A DNA stretch of 64,000 nt from Actinoplanes cyaneus (lineage in GTDB: Bacteria; Actinomycetota; Actinomycetes; Mycobacteriales; Micromonosporaceae). A model generated the notes under the pieces. That model ran no database searches and was not told where the DNA came from. It saw only the letters and a list, made by a program, of their open reading frames with translations. The position numbers and the translations under genes are program-made. Positions 31,952 to 40,818 of this stretch are shown here, one piece after another. The stretch lies in assembly GCF_016862095.1 (NCBI RefSeq), contig NZ_BOMH01000002.1, forward strand, positions 124,001-188,000, in the 5' to 3' direction. Positions within the stretch are counted from its first letter, which is position 1, and the number at the start of each line of letters is the position of its first letter.

Positions 31952-32425
31952 TCACGCGCCCCCAGCGGTCGACTCCGCGACCCGCCCGCGCTGCAGCGTC
32001 TCCACACCCGGGCCGCGCCCCTCGGCGGACCACGGGGTCAGCGGCCGGGACCGGAACAGCGGCCGCAGATCCATCGGCACCAGATGTGCCAGCTCGGCCG
32101 GGGTCACCCCGCGCTCCCCCGCGTTCAGCTCGGACAGCACGACCCGCGCCAGGAACGCCGCGTCCCCGCTGTCGGCGTAGAGCCGGTCGGCCACCCGGGC
32201 CAGGAAACGCCGGCAGTCGACGATCTCCACGATCCGGTTCGTCTCCGGCACCGGCAGGGCTCGCCGGAGATCCTCCGGCAGGTTCACGATCAGGCGGCGG
32301 TACGCCGTGGCGGGGAGCAGTTCGCTCAGTACGCCGAGCACCGTGGCGGTGACCCGGCGGCTCTCGTTGCGGCCGTGCAGGCGACCGCTCTCCTGAATAC
32401 GGGTCAGCAGGTCGTGCTGGTCCAT
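31952..32425 (-). CDS. DUF2267 protein
   Basis: A 157-residue cytoplasmic protein with the DUF2267 layout: RRVTATVLGVLSELLPATAYRRLIVNLPEDLRRAL, then two helices with FLARVADRLYADSGDAAFLARVVLSELNAGERG. Such proteins are common in actinobacterial stress loci; their biochemical role is unknown. The upstream region holds a sigma-B-like promoter pattern (32481-32505), which fits stress induction. Confidence 0.8.
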   Translation of the reverse strand: MDQHDLLTRIQESGRLHGRNESRRVTATVLGVLSELLPATAYRRLIVNLPEDLRRALPVPETNRIVEIVDCRRFLARVADRLYADSGDAAFLARVVLSELNAGERGVTPAELAHLVPMDLRPLFRSRPLTPWSAEGRGPGVETLQRGRVAESTAGGA

Positions 32426-32480
32426 GGGTCGTGCCTCCTCGCGCCCGTGTCACGGCTCGCCCGTGCCGGGGCGAACCCGG

Positions 32481-32505
32481 GTACCCGCAGGTCTCCCCTC
32501 CAAAC
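32481..32505 (-). promoter_or_regulatory. Sigma-B/F-like promoter for the DUF2267 gene
   Basis: On the minus strand GTTT (32505-32502) is followed after 15 bases by GGGTAC (32486-32481), close to the general-stress consensus GTTT-N13-15-GGGTAT. It lies about 56 bases before the DUF2267 start. This is a pattern match by eye. Confidence 0.5.
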
Positions 32506-32608
32506 GGGACTGTCGGTTACTTCACCGAATAGGGGATCACCAGGCAATGAAGAGGATGATTATGCTTTTGGCCGGTTTCCCTGGCCACCCCCGCCCCGGC
32601 GGATCGGG

Positions 32609-32884
32609 TCAGCCCTCGACGCCGGTCGCGGTGTGCGGAGAGCCGACCGGCTTGGACTGGGACGAGCCACGCTGCCGCAGGTAGATCGCCAGGATGGCCA
32701 TCGACGCCACGGCGAGCAGCTCGGACTGCCAGTTCTGCAGGGTGCGGTTCCAGAAGTCGGGCTCGGTCAGGTACCGCGGCCACGAGACCGGATCCTCCAG
32801 GTTGCCGAGCTGCTCCTCGTTGAACGCGGCCCGCCCGGCGATCGACTGCCCGAGCCAGGACAGCAGGAAGATCAGGCCCATCAC
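32609..32884 (-). CDS. DUF6766-like membrane protein, probably with a broken or frameshifted start
   Basis: The frame read from GTG 32884 encodes a 91-residue piece (MMGLIFLLSWLGQSIAGRAA, then FWNRTLQNWQSELLAVASMA) resembling DUF6766 two-helix proteins. Open coding-like sequence continues upstream in the same frame (KWARERGLRLWLFSNSLGLV) to an in-frame stop at 33032-33034 without any ATG, GTG or TTG. In another frame, an ATG at about 33047 begins a hydrophobic leader (MKRTLIMAAALLALAGW) that runs into the same region. A one-base frameshift, real or a sequencing error, would join them into one longer membrane protein. Confidence 0.5.
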   Translation of the reverse strand: MMGLIFLLSWLGQSIAGRAAFNEEQLGNLEDPVSWPRYLTEPDFWNRTLQNWQSELLAVASMAILAIYLRQRGSSQSKPVGSPHTATGVEG

Positions 32885-33109
32885 GAGGCCGAGCGAATTG
32901 GAGAACAGCCAGAGGCGCAGGCCACGCTCGCGGGCCCACTTCGGGGAGTTCTCCTCGGCGTACCTCCCGATCTTCTGATCGCGATCCGCCTCGCGGCCAA
33001 CCCGCCAGCGCGAGAAGGGCGGCCGCCATGATCAACGTCCGTTTCATGGCGGCACGCATTCCCCGGATCGCGGGCTTTCAATCACCGCGTCCTTTTCCGC
33101 GCTTTCCGA

Positions 33110-34159
33110 TCAGGTGCTGAGGCCCTTTTCGCTGCCTTTCTTGATCTTCCGATCGTCGCGCAGTTCCAGGAACGGCTCGTCGGACGGATCATGTCCGGCC
33201 GCGATCGCGCGACCACGTTCCAGCTCCGCGTCGAGCTCGGCGCCGAGCAGAATCGCGATGTTGGTGATCCACATCCAGACCAGGAATGCGATCACACCAC
33301 CCAGCGTGCCGTACGTCTTGTTGTAGTTCGCGAAGTTCGCCAGGTAGATCGCGAACGCCACGGACACCAGGATCCAGAGCACGACGGCGAACAGCCCGCC
33401 GGGGCTGACCCAGCGGAACCCGCCGGTCCGCGCGTTCGGCGACGCCCAGTAGAGGATCGCGAACATCAGGCTGACCAGGACCAGCAGCACCGGCCACTTG
33501 GCGATGCTCCAGGTGGTGACGGCCGCGTCGCCGAGACCGATCTTGTCGCCGACCAGCTGGGCCAGGTCACCGGTGAAGATCACGATAGCGGCGGAGACGA
33601 TCAGCATCACGCCCACGACCGCGGTCACCGCGACGCGGATCGGCAGCGTCTTCCAGATCGGCCGGCCCTCGGGCACGTCGTAGACGGCGTTCGACGCGCG
33701 CATGAACGCCGCGACGTAACCCGACGCCGACCAGAACGCGACGAGCAGACCGAAGATCGCCGCGATCCCGGCCGCACCGGGGTCCTTGACCTGGGTGAGG
33801 ACGGTGTCAACCAGTTTCTGCAGCTCCGCGTTGGGGGCGAGCTGGTGCGCCGCGTCCTGCACCACCTTCTGGCCGTCGCTGCTGAGCATGCCGAGCAGCG
33901 AGACGATCACCAGGATGCCCGGGAAGATCGACAACACCCCGTAGTAGGTCAGCGCCGCGGCCCAGTCACTGAGGTTGTCCTCGGAGAATTGCTTGACGGT
34001 ACGGCGCAACGCGGCGAACAGTCCACGACCGCGCAGCTGCGCCGGGTTGTCCGGGCCGGCGTCGGGCCCGACGGTGGTGTTCAGGTCCGTCGGCGTGTCC
34101 TCGCCGGTGCGGGTGGTCGCGGCCGCGTCGACGCCGGTCTCGTGCTCACGGCGACTCAT
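33110..34159 (-). CDS. YihY/virulence factor BrkB-family membrane protein
   Basis: A 349-residue polytopic protein with about six transmembrane helices. The first block reads LSDWAAALTYYGVLSIFPGILVIVSLLGML, and later blocks include WSASGYVAAFMRASNAVYDVPEGR and GGVIAFLVWMWITNIAILLGAELDAELER, which is the YihY/BrkB signature. Its N-terminal and C-terminal tails are charged and cytosolic. The family was misnamed RNase BN in the past; the true function is unknown, perhaps envelope-related transport. It is separated from the DUF3618 gene by a strong hairpin, so it is a distinct transcription unit. Confidence 0.9.
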   Translation of the reverse strand: MSRREHETGVDAAATTRTGEDTPTDLNTTVGPDAGPDNPAQLRGRGLFAALRRTVKQFSEDNLSDWAAALTYYGVLSIFPGILVIVSLLGMLSSDGQKVVQDAAHQLAPNAELQKLVDTVLTQVKDPGAAGIAAIFGLLVAFWSASGYVAAFMRASNAVYDVPEGRPIWKTLPIRVAVTAVVGVMLIVSAAIVIFTGDLAQLVGDKIGLGDAAVTTWSIAKWPVLLVLVSLMFAILYWASPNARTGGFRWVSPGGLFAVVLWILVSVAFAIYLANFANYNKTYGTLGGVIAFLVWMWITNIAILLGAELDAELERGRAIAAGHDPSDEPFLELRDDRKIKKGSEKGLST

Positions 34160-34189
34160 GGGCTCTCCTCGGGTGTTGTACGGGGAAGA

Positions 34190-34234
34190 CGGTGCTGCCC
34201 GCTGACACGGGGACGACGTCAGCGGGCAGCACCG
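34190..34234 (-). terminator. Strong hairpin terminator between the DUF3618 operon and yihY
   Basis: Left arm 34190-34206 and right arm 34218-34234 pair over 17 bases without mismatch (core GGTGCTGCCCGCTGAC) around an 11-base loop. It directly follows the DUF3618 stop codon on the minus strand and precedes yihY. It is GC-only without a T-tract. The stem is unrelated to the TCGTGCCTC element. Confidence 0.75.
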
Positions 34235-34249
34235 GTGGTTACCGGTGGA

Positions 34250-34888
34250 TCAGGAAACAGCCTGCTGGGTCTGCGTCTTGGCGCGCTGCGCCGAGTCCTG
34301 GGCCTGCTCCTTGGTGGCCTGCACGGCCTCCTGCGCGGTGCCCTTGACCTCCTGCGCGGCGTGCTGGACCGTACCGGTCAGCTCGTCCTTGACCTCGGCG
34401 GCGAGGTCCTTGACCTGGTCGGCCAGGTCGCCGCTGTTCTCCTTGAGCTGAGCGCCGGCGCGGCGCTCCACCTCGGTGACCGGGAGCAGGCCGGCGGCCA
34501 GCATCCCGACGCCGAACGCGATGACCCCGGCGGCGAGCGGGCTGCCGGCGGTCTGCTGGGCGACCACGCGCGGGGCGCTCTTCACGGCGCCGACCGCGTC
34601 GTGCGCCTTCTCGCTGACGGTGTCACCGAGCTGCGACGCCTTGTCCTGGACGGTGCCGGCCGCCGACGACGCCTTGTCCTGGACGGTGCTGACCGCCGAC
34701 GAGGTGGTGTCGCTGACCGCGTGCCGGCCGTGCTCGGCGCTTCCCATGACTTTCTCCTTCACCGCGGTCCACCGCCGCTTCGCGACTCTGCTCGGGCTGG
34801 TCTTCTCGGCGAGCAGGTCGACGTCGCGGGTCAGCGACGCGCGGGTCCGCTCGATGTCGTTCCTCAGCCGGTCGGGTTCTTCAGCCAT
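34250..34888 (-). CDS. DUF3618 protein, alanine-rich and membrane-associated
   Basis: A 212-residue protein. The N-terminal DUF3618 block EPDRLRNDIERTRASLTRDVDLLAEK is followed by repeated coiled-coil text with VQDKASSAAGTVQDKASQLGD. A single hydrophobic stretch (PLAAGVIAFGVGMLAAGLLP) leads to a second helical tail rich in Lys, Glu and Gln. Such proteins resemble LEA/apolipoprotein-like envelope proteins. It overlaps the upstream holin-X gene (34864) by 25 bases, so both are translated from one message. Confidence 0.85.
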   Translation of the reverse strand: MAEEPDRLRNDIERTRASLTRDVDLLAEKTSPSRVAKRRWTAVKEKVMGSAEHGRHAVSDTTSSAVSTVQDKASSAAGTVQDKASQLGDTVSEKAHDAVGAVKSAPRVVAQQTAGSPLAAGVIAFGVGMLAAGLLPVTEVERRAGAQLKENSGDLADQVKDLAAEVKDELTGTVQHAAQEVKGTAQEAVQATKEQAQDSAQRAKTQTQQAVS

Positions 34889-35280
34889 TGCGCGTCCTCC
34901 TTGATCGTGTCGACGGTGCGCCGCGGCATCGGGTCCACGGTCTTGAGCCTCTTCTTGCCGTTCGCGTAGAGGACGGCGCCGATGATTCCCCAGATCGCGG
35001 CCACGATCAGGGCGGCCCAGCCGGCCGGCATGACCGCGTCCAGGCCGAACACCGCGGCGAAGCTGAGCAGCACCACGGCCAGGTAGCCGGCGAAACCGGC
35101 GCCGCCGAGCATCCCGGCGGCCTTGCCGGCCTTCGCGGCCTCCTGCTTGATCTCCGCCTTGGCCAGCTCGACCTCCTGGCGGAACAGCTGCGACAGGTCG
35201 TCGCTGATGTTGCCGATCAGCTCGCCGATCGAGGTCTGCTCGACCTGTTCGGAGTGGTCCTGCGGGTAGGGGGTGGTCAC
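34864..35280 (-). CDS. Actinobacterial holin-X/DUF1469-family membrane protein
   Basis: A 138-residue protein. A soluble N-terminal helix region (TSIGELIGNISDDLSQLFRQEVELAKAEI) leads into two adjacent membrane helices (GFAGYLAVVLLSFAAVFGLD and WAALIVAAIWGIIGAVLYA). This is the layout of the phage_holin_3_6/DUF1469 family. It overlaps both neighbours (4 bases upstream, 25 downstream), forming a three-gene operon. The family is widespread in stress-related actinobacterial clusters and its role is unknown. Confidence 0.85.
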   Translation of the reverse strand: MTTPYPQDHSEQVEQTSIGELIGNISDDLSQLFRQEVELAKAEIKQEAAKAGKAAGMLGGAGFAGYLAVVLLSFAAVFGLDAVMPAGWAALIVAAIWGIIGAVLYANGKKRLKTVDPMPRRTVDTIKEDAQWLKNPTG

Positions 35281-36026
35281 GGCCGCGGCTCCCGCGTCCC
35301 GATCGGGTACTCCTCCTCGACCAGCAGCGGCGTGCCGGTGCCGGTGCCGACGTAGTCGGCGCTCGAGGTGGTGCCCGGGTAGGTCTCGCCGGTGGCGGTG
35401 GTGCCCACGTAGTCGGCGCCCGCGCCGGTCGTGGCGGCGTAGTCGGTGCCGGTGGTCGTGGTCGTCGCCGGCACCACGGGGGTGCTCAGGGGCGCCGGGG
35501 TGGGCGCCGCCGTCGAGTAGGAGTCACCGACCGGCTTGCTGTCGGTGCCCGAGTCGGCCTTGGCGATGCCCTTGCCGAGCCGGCCCACGACGAAGCCGGC
35601 CGCCAGCGCGGTCGCCAGGAACGCGCCCGGACGACGCCGCGCGAAGTCCTGCACCTCGGCGAGCACGCCCTCGGGGCCGTTGCGGTCCAGGTAGTCGGCG
35701 AGCTGCCGGCCGCCGTCGGCGACCCGCGACACCACGGCCGCGGCGGGGGTGCCGGACCGGTCGCCGCGCATCTCGTCGAGGTGGTCGGCGGTCTCCCGGA
35801 TGCCGCTGACCAGCCGGTCACTCTGCGAGCGGGCCTGCTCGCCCAGCTTGTCACGCACCTCGCCCGCCACGTTGCGGGCCTGGGCGCCGACCTCGGCGGT
35901 GACGCGCTGCGCCTGCTCCTTGGCGGTGTCCTTCACTTCGTACGCTGCCTGGCCGGCCGCCTGCGTACCTTCCGTGGCGACCTGCTTCGCCTTCGAAGAG
36001 TGGGCGCCGGTGGTTAGGTCACTCAC
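35277..36026 (-). CDS. Apolipoprotein-like helical membrane-proximal protein
   Basis: A 249-residue protein starting at GTG 36026, six bases after a clear GGGAGG ribosome site; an ATG at 36050 lies upstream but is less likely. The N-terminal half is an amphipathic coiled coil (AKEQAQRVTAEVGAQARNVAGEVRDKLGEQ). A short hydrophobic segment around FLATALAAGFVVGRLG follows, and the C-terminal third is low-complexity Thr/Gly/Tyr-rich (YAATTGAGADYVGTTATG). It is the first gene of the operon with holin-X and DUF3618. Function unknown. Confidence 0.8.
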   Translation of the reverse strand: MSDLTTGAHSSKAKQVATEGTQAAGQAAYEVKDTAKEQAQRVTAEVGAQARNVAGEVRDKLGEQARSQSDRLVSGIRETADHLDEMRGDRSGTPAAAVVSRVADGGRQLADYLDRNGPEGVLAEVQDFARRRPGAFLATALAAGFVVGRLGKGIAKADSGTDSKPVGDSYSTAAPTPAPLSTPVVPATTTTTGTDYAATTGAGADYVGTTATGETYPGTTSSADYVGTGTGTPLLVEEEYPIGTREPRP

Positions 36027-36160
36027 GTTGCCTCCCTGTAAGCGGGTCATTCGACAACTCGAATGCCCACCCCGGGAGAGTTCAATCCGACGTATTCTTG
36101 GCAGTTTTACGGTCGTACAGAATGGGATGGAAGTTGAATTCGAGGGTATGCATCCCCGCT

Positions 36161-37768
36161 TTATCCACCGGCCTGACGGCGAGCCTCGGCGAGAATCTCC
36201 GCGGCCCGGGCCAGCGAATCCAATCTGGACAAAGTGTTCTCCGTGGTGAGCGCGACGACGTTGTCATTCTTGCCGACGATCCAGTCGCCGGCGGCGAAGA
36301 ACGTGCCGGCCTTCACCTCGTCCAGCCGGGTGATCACCTGATCGGTGAGCAGCAGCCGGCCCTGCTCCGAGCTGTCCTTGCGACGGTCGCCGAGTGCGCG
36401 CAGCGAGAGCAGCGGCAGCCCCGCGGTCGGGTGCCGGACGGCGAACGCGGTGCCCGGTGCGCCGCCCTTGTCCGCGTACTCGAAGACGTGGAAGTCCCGG
36501 CTGTTGTGCTGACCCGACACCAGGTACGCGGCGGCCGCCGAGCCGGCGTCGAGGATCGGCAGGCCGAGCCGGGTGATCAGGTCGGCGTCCCGGCGATGGA
36601 ACGTCGCGGACCGCGCGGCGGCGAACCGGGGACGACCGCGGCGCACCCGGACGGTGGAGAGGATCCACGCCAGCCCGCCGAGCAGGAACAGCGCGCCGAT
36701 CAGCGAGACGATCGTGCCCCAGACCGGGTGACCGGCGGGGAACAGGCTGATGCCGCCCCACGAGATCGCGGCGCCGATCACCGTGCAGACGACCCGGGCG
36801 GTGATCGGCGCCCGCGGCTCGGTCACGCCGAGCGGCGACGGCGCGGGCGCCGGCGGCGAGGTGTATGCCGGCACGCGCCGCGAGTCGTCGATCCGAGTCT
36901 GCTCGGCCGCCACCTGCTCGGTGGCCAGCGCGGTCACCAGGCGCCGGCTGAGCTCCACCGTCTCGTCGACGAACTTCTCGAGCCGCGCCGGTGACGCCTG
37001 CGGCGCCCGGGCCCGGACGAGCCGGTTGCCGTCGGCCGCGAAGCCCGGCACCGAGTAGTCCTTCGGCTTGATCCCCAACCGGCCGGCGAGCAGCGCGCGG
37101 GCCTCCGGGCCAGTGTCGGCGCTGAACGGAACCTCCGCGCCGGGGATCACCACCATCCGCGGCACCGCGACGGGCATCGTGACCAAGCACGCCTGCTGCT
37201 CCTCGCGCCCGGCCCGCAGATAGGAGAACAGCTGGAAGGACACGGCGTTGCGGTGCCCCGTGACGATGTCCCGGGCGGCCGGCTCGGCCTGCACGTAGGC
37301 CGGCAGGCGCGCGTTCGAGGCCCCCATCGGGTCGGACCGCACGTACACCCAACTGTGGTTGGCGGCCAGCGCGCGCCGGGCAGCCGGGGCGCGCAGCACC
37401 ACGTACAGCCGGCGGATCACCGCGAGCAGCAGCAGCGCGGCGATGCCGAACAGCACGTAACCGGCCCACCGCCAGCGCCTGTCGCCGCGGGCGAGATCTT
37501 CGGGCTGGTTCGCGTCGGAGAACCGCTGCATCCGCTCCTCGTAGGTGCCGCGCACGGCGTCGGAGCCGCGGCCCCAGGCTATGCAGTTGTCACCGGGCCG
37601 CATCGTCTTGCCGTCGCAGTCCGGCGAATACTCCTGGATGAGCTGCCGCGACTCACGGGCCAACTCGTCCTGCGTGTGGGTGTTGGTGCTGACGACAAGC
37701 CAGCCGAGCCACCCGATCACCAGGGCGACCAGGGTCGTGACGACGCGCCGCCGCGCGTTGGAAACCAT
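36161..37768 (-). CDS. Multi-spanning membrane protein with two similar soluble modules
   Basis: A 535-residue protein with start ATG 37768 (GTG 37777 possible). One membrane helix is at the N-terminus (TTLVALVIGWLGWLVVS), one near 107-125 (AGYVLFGIAALLLLAVI), and two central ones (ITARVVCTVIGAAISWGGIS; TIVSLIGALFLLGGLAWI). Two soluble blocks share the pattern V[TS]G..N...F..F.Y: VTGHRNAVSFQLFSY and VSGQHNSRDFHVFEY. Each is followed by similar beta-rich text, so they look like an internal duplication. I do not recognise the family. It is divergent from the MFS gene at 37838. Confidence 0.75.
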   Translation of the reverse strand: MVSNARRRVVTTLVALVIGWLGWLVVSTNTHTQDELARESRQLIQEYSPDCDGKTMRPGDNCIAWGRGSDAVRGTYEERMQRFSDANQPEDLARGDRRWRWAGYVLFGIAALLLLAVIRRLYVVLRAPAARRALAANHSWVYVRSDPMGASNARLPAYVQAEPAARDIVTGHRNAVSFQLFSYLRAGREEQQACLVTMPVAVPRMVVIPGAEVPFSADTGPEARALLAGRLGIKPKDYSVPGFAADGNRLVRARAPQASPARLEKFVDETVELSRRLVTALATEQVAAEQTRIDDSRRVPAYTSPPAPAPSPLGVTEPRAPITARVVCTVIGAAISWGGISLFPAGHPVWGTIVSLIGALFLLGGLAWILSTVRVRRGRPRFAAARSATFHRRDADLITRLGLPILDAGSAAAAYLVSGQHNSRDFHVFEYADKGGAPGTAFAVRHPTAGLPLLSLRALGDRRKDSSEQGRLLLTDQVITRLDEVKAGTFFAAGDWIVGKNDNVVALTTENTLSRLDSLARAAEILAEARRQAGG

Positions 37769-37837
37769 GCGCGCCACCCTAGTGACATCGAGCAAGCCAG
37801 ATATCCGTTTGCGTGATCGAGCGGCGGGAACTGGCCG

Positions 37838-39262
37838 GTGGTGACATCGCACAACCGCTGGCGGGCGATGAGTGTCGCCCTGGTCGCCGGCTTCATGACC
37901 CTGCTCGACGTCAGCATCGTGAACGTGGCGCTGCCCTCGATCCGCGCCGATCTGCAACTGGGCTCGGGTGAGCTGCAGTGGGTGCTGTCCGGTTACGCCC
38001 TCACGTTCGGCCTGCTGCTGGTGCCCGCCGGCCGGTACGGCGACGCCCGCGGCCGACGCACCGCCTTCATGGTCGGCCTGGCCGTGTTCACGCTGGCCAG
38101 CGCGGCCGCCGGGCTCGCCACCAGCGCACTGTGGCTGATCATCGCCCGGCTCGTCCAGGGCGCCGCGGCCGGCGTGGTGAACCCGCAGGTCTCCGGCCTG
38201 ATCCAGCAGCTGTTCGAGCCGCACGAGCGCGGGAAGCCGTTCGGGCTGCTCGGCGCCACGATCGGGATCTCCACGGCGGTCGGGCCGCTGCTCGGCGGGC
38301 TGCTCATCCAGGTGTTCGGCGCCGAACAGGGCTGGCGGTGGATCTTCTACATCAACGTGCCGATCGGGCTCGCGGCGATCGTTCTCGGCCACCGGTGGAT
38401 CCCGACGCGGCCCCGCGAGGACCGTGAGCACGAGAGTCTCGACCCGGTCGGCGTGGTGCTGCTCGGCGTGGGCGTCTTCCTGCTGCTCCTGCCGCTCGTG
38501 CAGGAACGCGAGTGGCAGGGCAACGGCAAGTGGCTGCTCGTCGTCGCGGCGGCCGCGGTGCTCGCCGGGTTCTGGATCTGGGAGCGGCGCTTCGGGCGGC
38601 ACTCCACGTCGGTCATCGATCTGGGACTTTTCCGGGTACGGTCCTACGCGCTCGGCGCCCTCGTCGGCGTGCTGTACTTCGGCGGGTTCACGTCGATCTT
38701 CTTCACGTACACGCTCTTCCTGCAGAACGGGCTGCACTACACCGCGTTGCAGGCGGGACTGGCGATCACGCCGTTCGCGCTCGGCTCCGCGGTCACCGCG
38801 GCGATCGGCGGACGCAAGGTCGACCACCTCGGCCGTACGCTCGTGGTCGCCGGGCTGGTGATCGTCGCGCTCGGCCTGACCGGCGCCGTCGTCGTCCTCA
38901 ACGTCGTCACGGGCAGTGCCGCCGGCTGGGCCACGGTCGTCCCCCTGCTGGTCGCGGGCCTGGGCAGCGGGCTGGTGATCAGTCCCAACCAGACGCTGAC
39001 GCTCAGCGAGGTGCCGGTCCGCCGGGCCGGCAGCGCCGCCGCGGTGCTGCAGACCGGGCAGCGCATCGGCACCGCCATCGGGATCGCGGGGGTGGGCGCG
39101 GTCTTCTTCAACCGGCTCGCCCACCACGGCGGGGACTGGGGCCTGGCCTTCCGGACGTCGCTGACCGTGACGATCGCCTTCGTGGTGGCCGCCCTGATCG
39201 CCGCCACCACCGACGTCCTGGCGAGCCGCCGTCACCACGATCAGGAGGTCGCGGCGCGCTGA
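37838..39262 (+). CDS. MFS multidrug efflux transporter (DHA2/EmrB-QacA type)
   Basis: A 474-residue transporter with 14 predicted helices. It opens VALVAGFMTLLDVSIVNVALPSIRADL (motif D1), with motif A in GRYGDARGRRT and motif C in GPLLGGLLIQVFGAEQGWRWIFYINVPIGL. It exports hydrophobic compounds against a proton gradient. Start GTG 37838. No TetR gene is adjacent, in contrast to the first MFS gene in this window. The divergent neighbour is the duplicated-module membrane protein. Confidence 0.93.
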   Translation: MVTSHNRWRAMSVALVAGFMTLLDVSIVNVALPSIRADLQLGSGELQWVLSGYALTFGLLLVPAGRYGDARGRRTAFMVGLAVFTLASAAAGLATSALWLIIARLVQGAAAGVVNPQVSGLIQQLFEPHERGKPFGLLGATIGISTAVGPLLGGLLIQVFGAEQGWRWIFYINVPIGLAAIVLGHRWIPTRPREDREHESLDPVGVVLLGVGVFLLLLPLVQEREWQGNGKWLLVVAAAAVLAGFWIWERRFGRHSTSVIDLGLFRVRSYALGALVGVLYFGGFTSIFFTYTLFLQNGLHYTALQAGLAITPFALGSAVTAAIGGRKVDHLGRTLVVAGLVIVALGLTGAVVVLNVVTGSAAGWATVVPLLVAGLGSGLVISPNQTLTLSEVPVRRAGSAAAVLQTGQRIGTAIGIAGVGAVFFNRLAHHGGDWGLAFRTSLTVTIAFVVAALIAATTDVLASRRHHDQEVAAR

Positions 39263-39340
39263 CCGGGCCGTGGACGCTCGCGTATGCATCGGGGATGCGC
39301 GGCCATGGTCCGTCCCGCCGCCGGGCGGTGGAATCGGGGC

Positions 39341-39817
39341 ATGACACAGCGATTGTTCCTCCTGGCCGCGCTGCTCTGCACGGGACTGATGGCCGGGGTC
39401 TTCTTCGCCTTCTCCACCTCGGTGATGCCGGGCCTGCGCACCGCCGACGACCGGACGTTCATCACCGCGATGCAGCATCTCAACGCGTCCATCCAGAACG
39501 GCCTGTTCTTCCTGGTCTTCTTCGGGGCGCTGGTGTTCCCGGTGGTCGCCGCGGTGCTGTCCGGGCGGGCCGGCGACCGCGCGGCGATGTGGTGGACGAT
39601 CGCCGCCGCCGCGCTCTACCTGGTGGTGCTGCTCCTCACCATGGGGATCGCGGTGCCGCTGAACGACCAGCTGGCGTCGGCGTCCCTGGCCGACGCGGCA
39701 CGTGCCCGGCAGGACTTCGAGGGCGCGTGGGTGCCGGTCAACAACGCTCGCACGGTGCTGAGCACGCTCGCGCTGATCTGCCTGGGCCGTGTCATCGTTG
39801 CGGGGTGGACACGCTGA
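39341..39817 (+). CDS. DUF1772 (anthrone oxygenase-like) membrane protein
   Basis: A 158-residue protein with four membrane segments. It contains the DUF1772 pattern GVFFAFSTSVMPGL, followed by HLNASIQNGLFFLVFFGALV and VPLNDQLAS, with WVPVNNARTVLSTLAL near the end. Family members include fungal anthrone oxygenases, but bacterial ones are uncharacterised. Start ATG 39341. The last 13 bases overlap the start of the AraC-family gene, implying co-expression and probably a regulatory link. Confidence 0.85.
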   Translation: MTQRLFLLAALLCTGLMAGVFFAFSTSVMPGLRTADDRTFITAMQHLNASIQNGLFFLVFFGALVFPVVAAVLSGRAGDRAAMWWTIAAAALYLVVLLLTMGIAVPLNDQLASASLADAARARQDFEGAWVPVNNARTVLSTLALICLGRVIVAGWTR

Positions 39818-40779
39818 CCGGGCTGCTCGACGGGCCGCGCGCACGAGGCGCCTTCCTGCTGCGCACGGTGCTGGAGCCGCCGTTCGCGCTGCGGATCCAG
39901 GACCGGGCGCCGTTGACCCTGGTCACCCTCGTGCGGGGCGCGGCGCAGATCATCCACGACACGCCCGTCGGGCTCGAACCCGGAGATGTGGCGGTGATCC
40001 GCGGCCCGGAGCCGTACACGGTCGCCGACGACCCCTCGACGCCCTGGCAGACGATCATCGGGCCCGGGCAGGTCTGCACCACTGTGGACGGCGTCCCCAA
40101 GGAACACCTGGGCGTGCGCAGTTGGGGTGACCCCGCCGGCGCCGGCACCGAGATGATCACGGGGACGTACCAGGTGGAGAGCGAGGTCAGCCGCCGCCTG
40201 CTCGGCGCGCTCCCAACCGTGCTGGTGCAGCCGGCCGCCGCCACCGACCGGACCCTGGTCCGGCTGCTCGCCGCGGAGATGTCCGGAAACGATCCGGGGC
40301 AGGCGCTGGTGCTGGACCGGCTGCTCGACCTGCTGCTCGTCTCGGTGCTGCGGGCGTGGCTGGCCGGACCGGACACCGGCGTCCCCGGGTGGCACCGGGC
40401 CGGGCGGGACCCGATCGTCGGGCCGGCGCTGCGGCTGCTGCACTCCGCGCCGGCCTCGCCGTGGACGGTCGCCACCCTCGCCGCGCGGGCTGGGGTGTCC
40501 CGGTCGCTGCTCGCCCGGCGGTTCACCGAGCTGGTCGGCGAGCCGCCCATGGCGTACCTGACCGGCTGGCGGCTCATCCTCGCCGCCGACCTGCTGCGTT
40601 CCCCCGACGCGACCCTCGAGGCGGTGGCGCGGCAGGTGGGTTACGGCAGCGCCTTCGCGTTGAGCGCGGCGTTCAAACGGGAGCGCGGGGTCAGCCCGCA
40701 ACAGTTCCGGCAGCGGACCCCGGAAGAGCACTTCACCGCGTACGCCCCGGCGCCCTCCCCCGTCGTCGTCCTCGCATAG
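39805..40779 (+). CDS. AraC-family transcriptional regulator with cupin-like sensor domain
   Basis: A 324-residue regulator starting at GTG 39805 inside the end of the DUF1772 gene. The N-terminal AraC-binding-like domain (RGAAQIIHDTPVGLEPGDVAVIRGPEPYTV) is a beta-barrel sensor. The C-terminal tandem helix-turn-helix reads WTVATLAARAGVSRSLLARRFTELVGEPPMAYLTGWRL and LEAVARQVGYGSAFALSAAFKRERGVSPQQFR. It probably activates or represses the DUF1772 gene and itself; the effector is unknown. Confidence 0.9.
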   Translation: MDTLTGLLDGPRARGAFLLRTVLEPPFALRIQDRAPLTLVTLVRGAAQIIHDTPVGLEPGDVAVIRGPEPYTVADDPSTPWQTIIGPGQVCTTVDGVPKEHLGVRSWGDPAGAGTEMITGTYQVESEVSRRLLGALPTVLVQPAAATDRTLVRLLAAEMSGNDPGQALVLDRLLDLLLVSVLRAWLAGPDTGVPGWHRAGRDPIVGPALRLLHSAPASPWTVATLAARAGVSRSLLARRFTELVGEPPMAYLTGWRLILAADLLRSPDATLEAVARQVGYGSAFALSAAFKRERGVSPQQFRQRTPEEHFTAYAPAPSPVVVLA

Positions 40780-40818
40780 AGAATGGTCGCCGTCGGACGC
40801 TCGGGAAAGGACACAGCT

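Noticed and set aside
36161..39844. A 1227-residue minus-strand frame extending into the MFS gene
   Set aside because: Only the part from ATG 37768 has protein-like features. The rest is the antisense of the MFS, DUF1772 and AraC genes.
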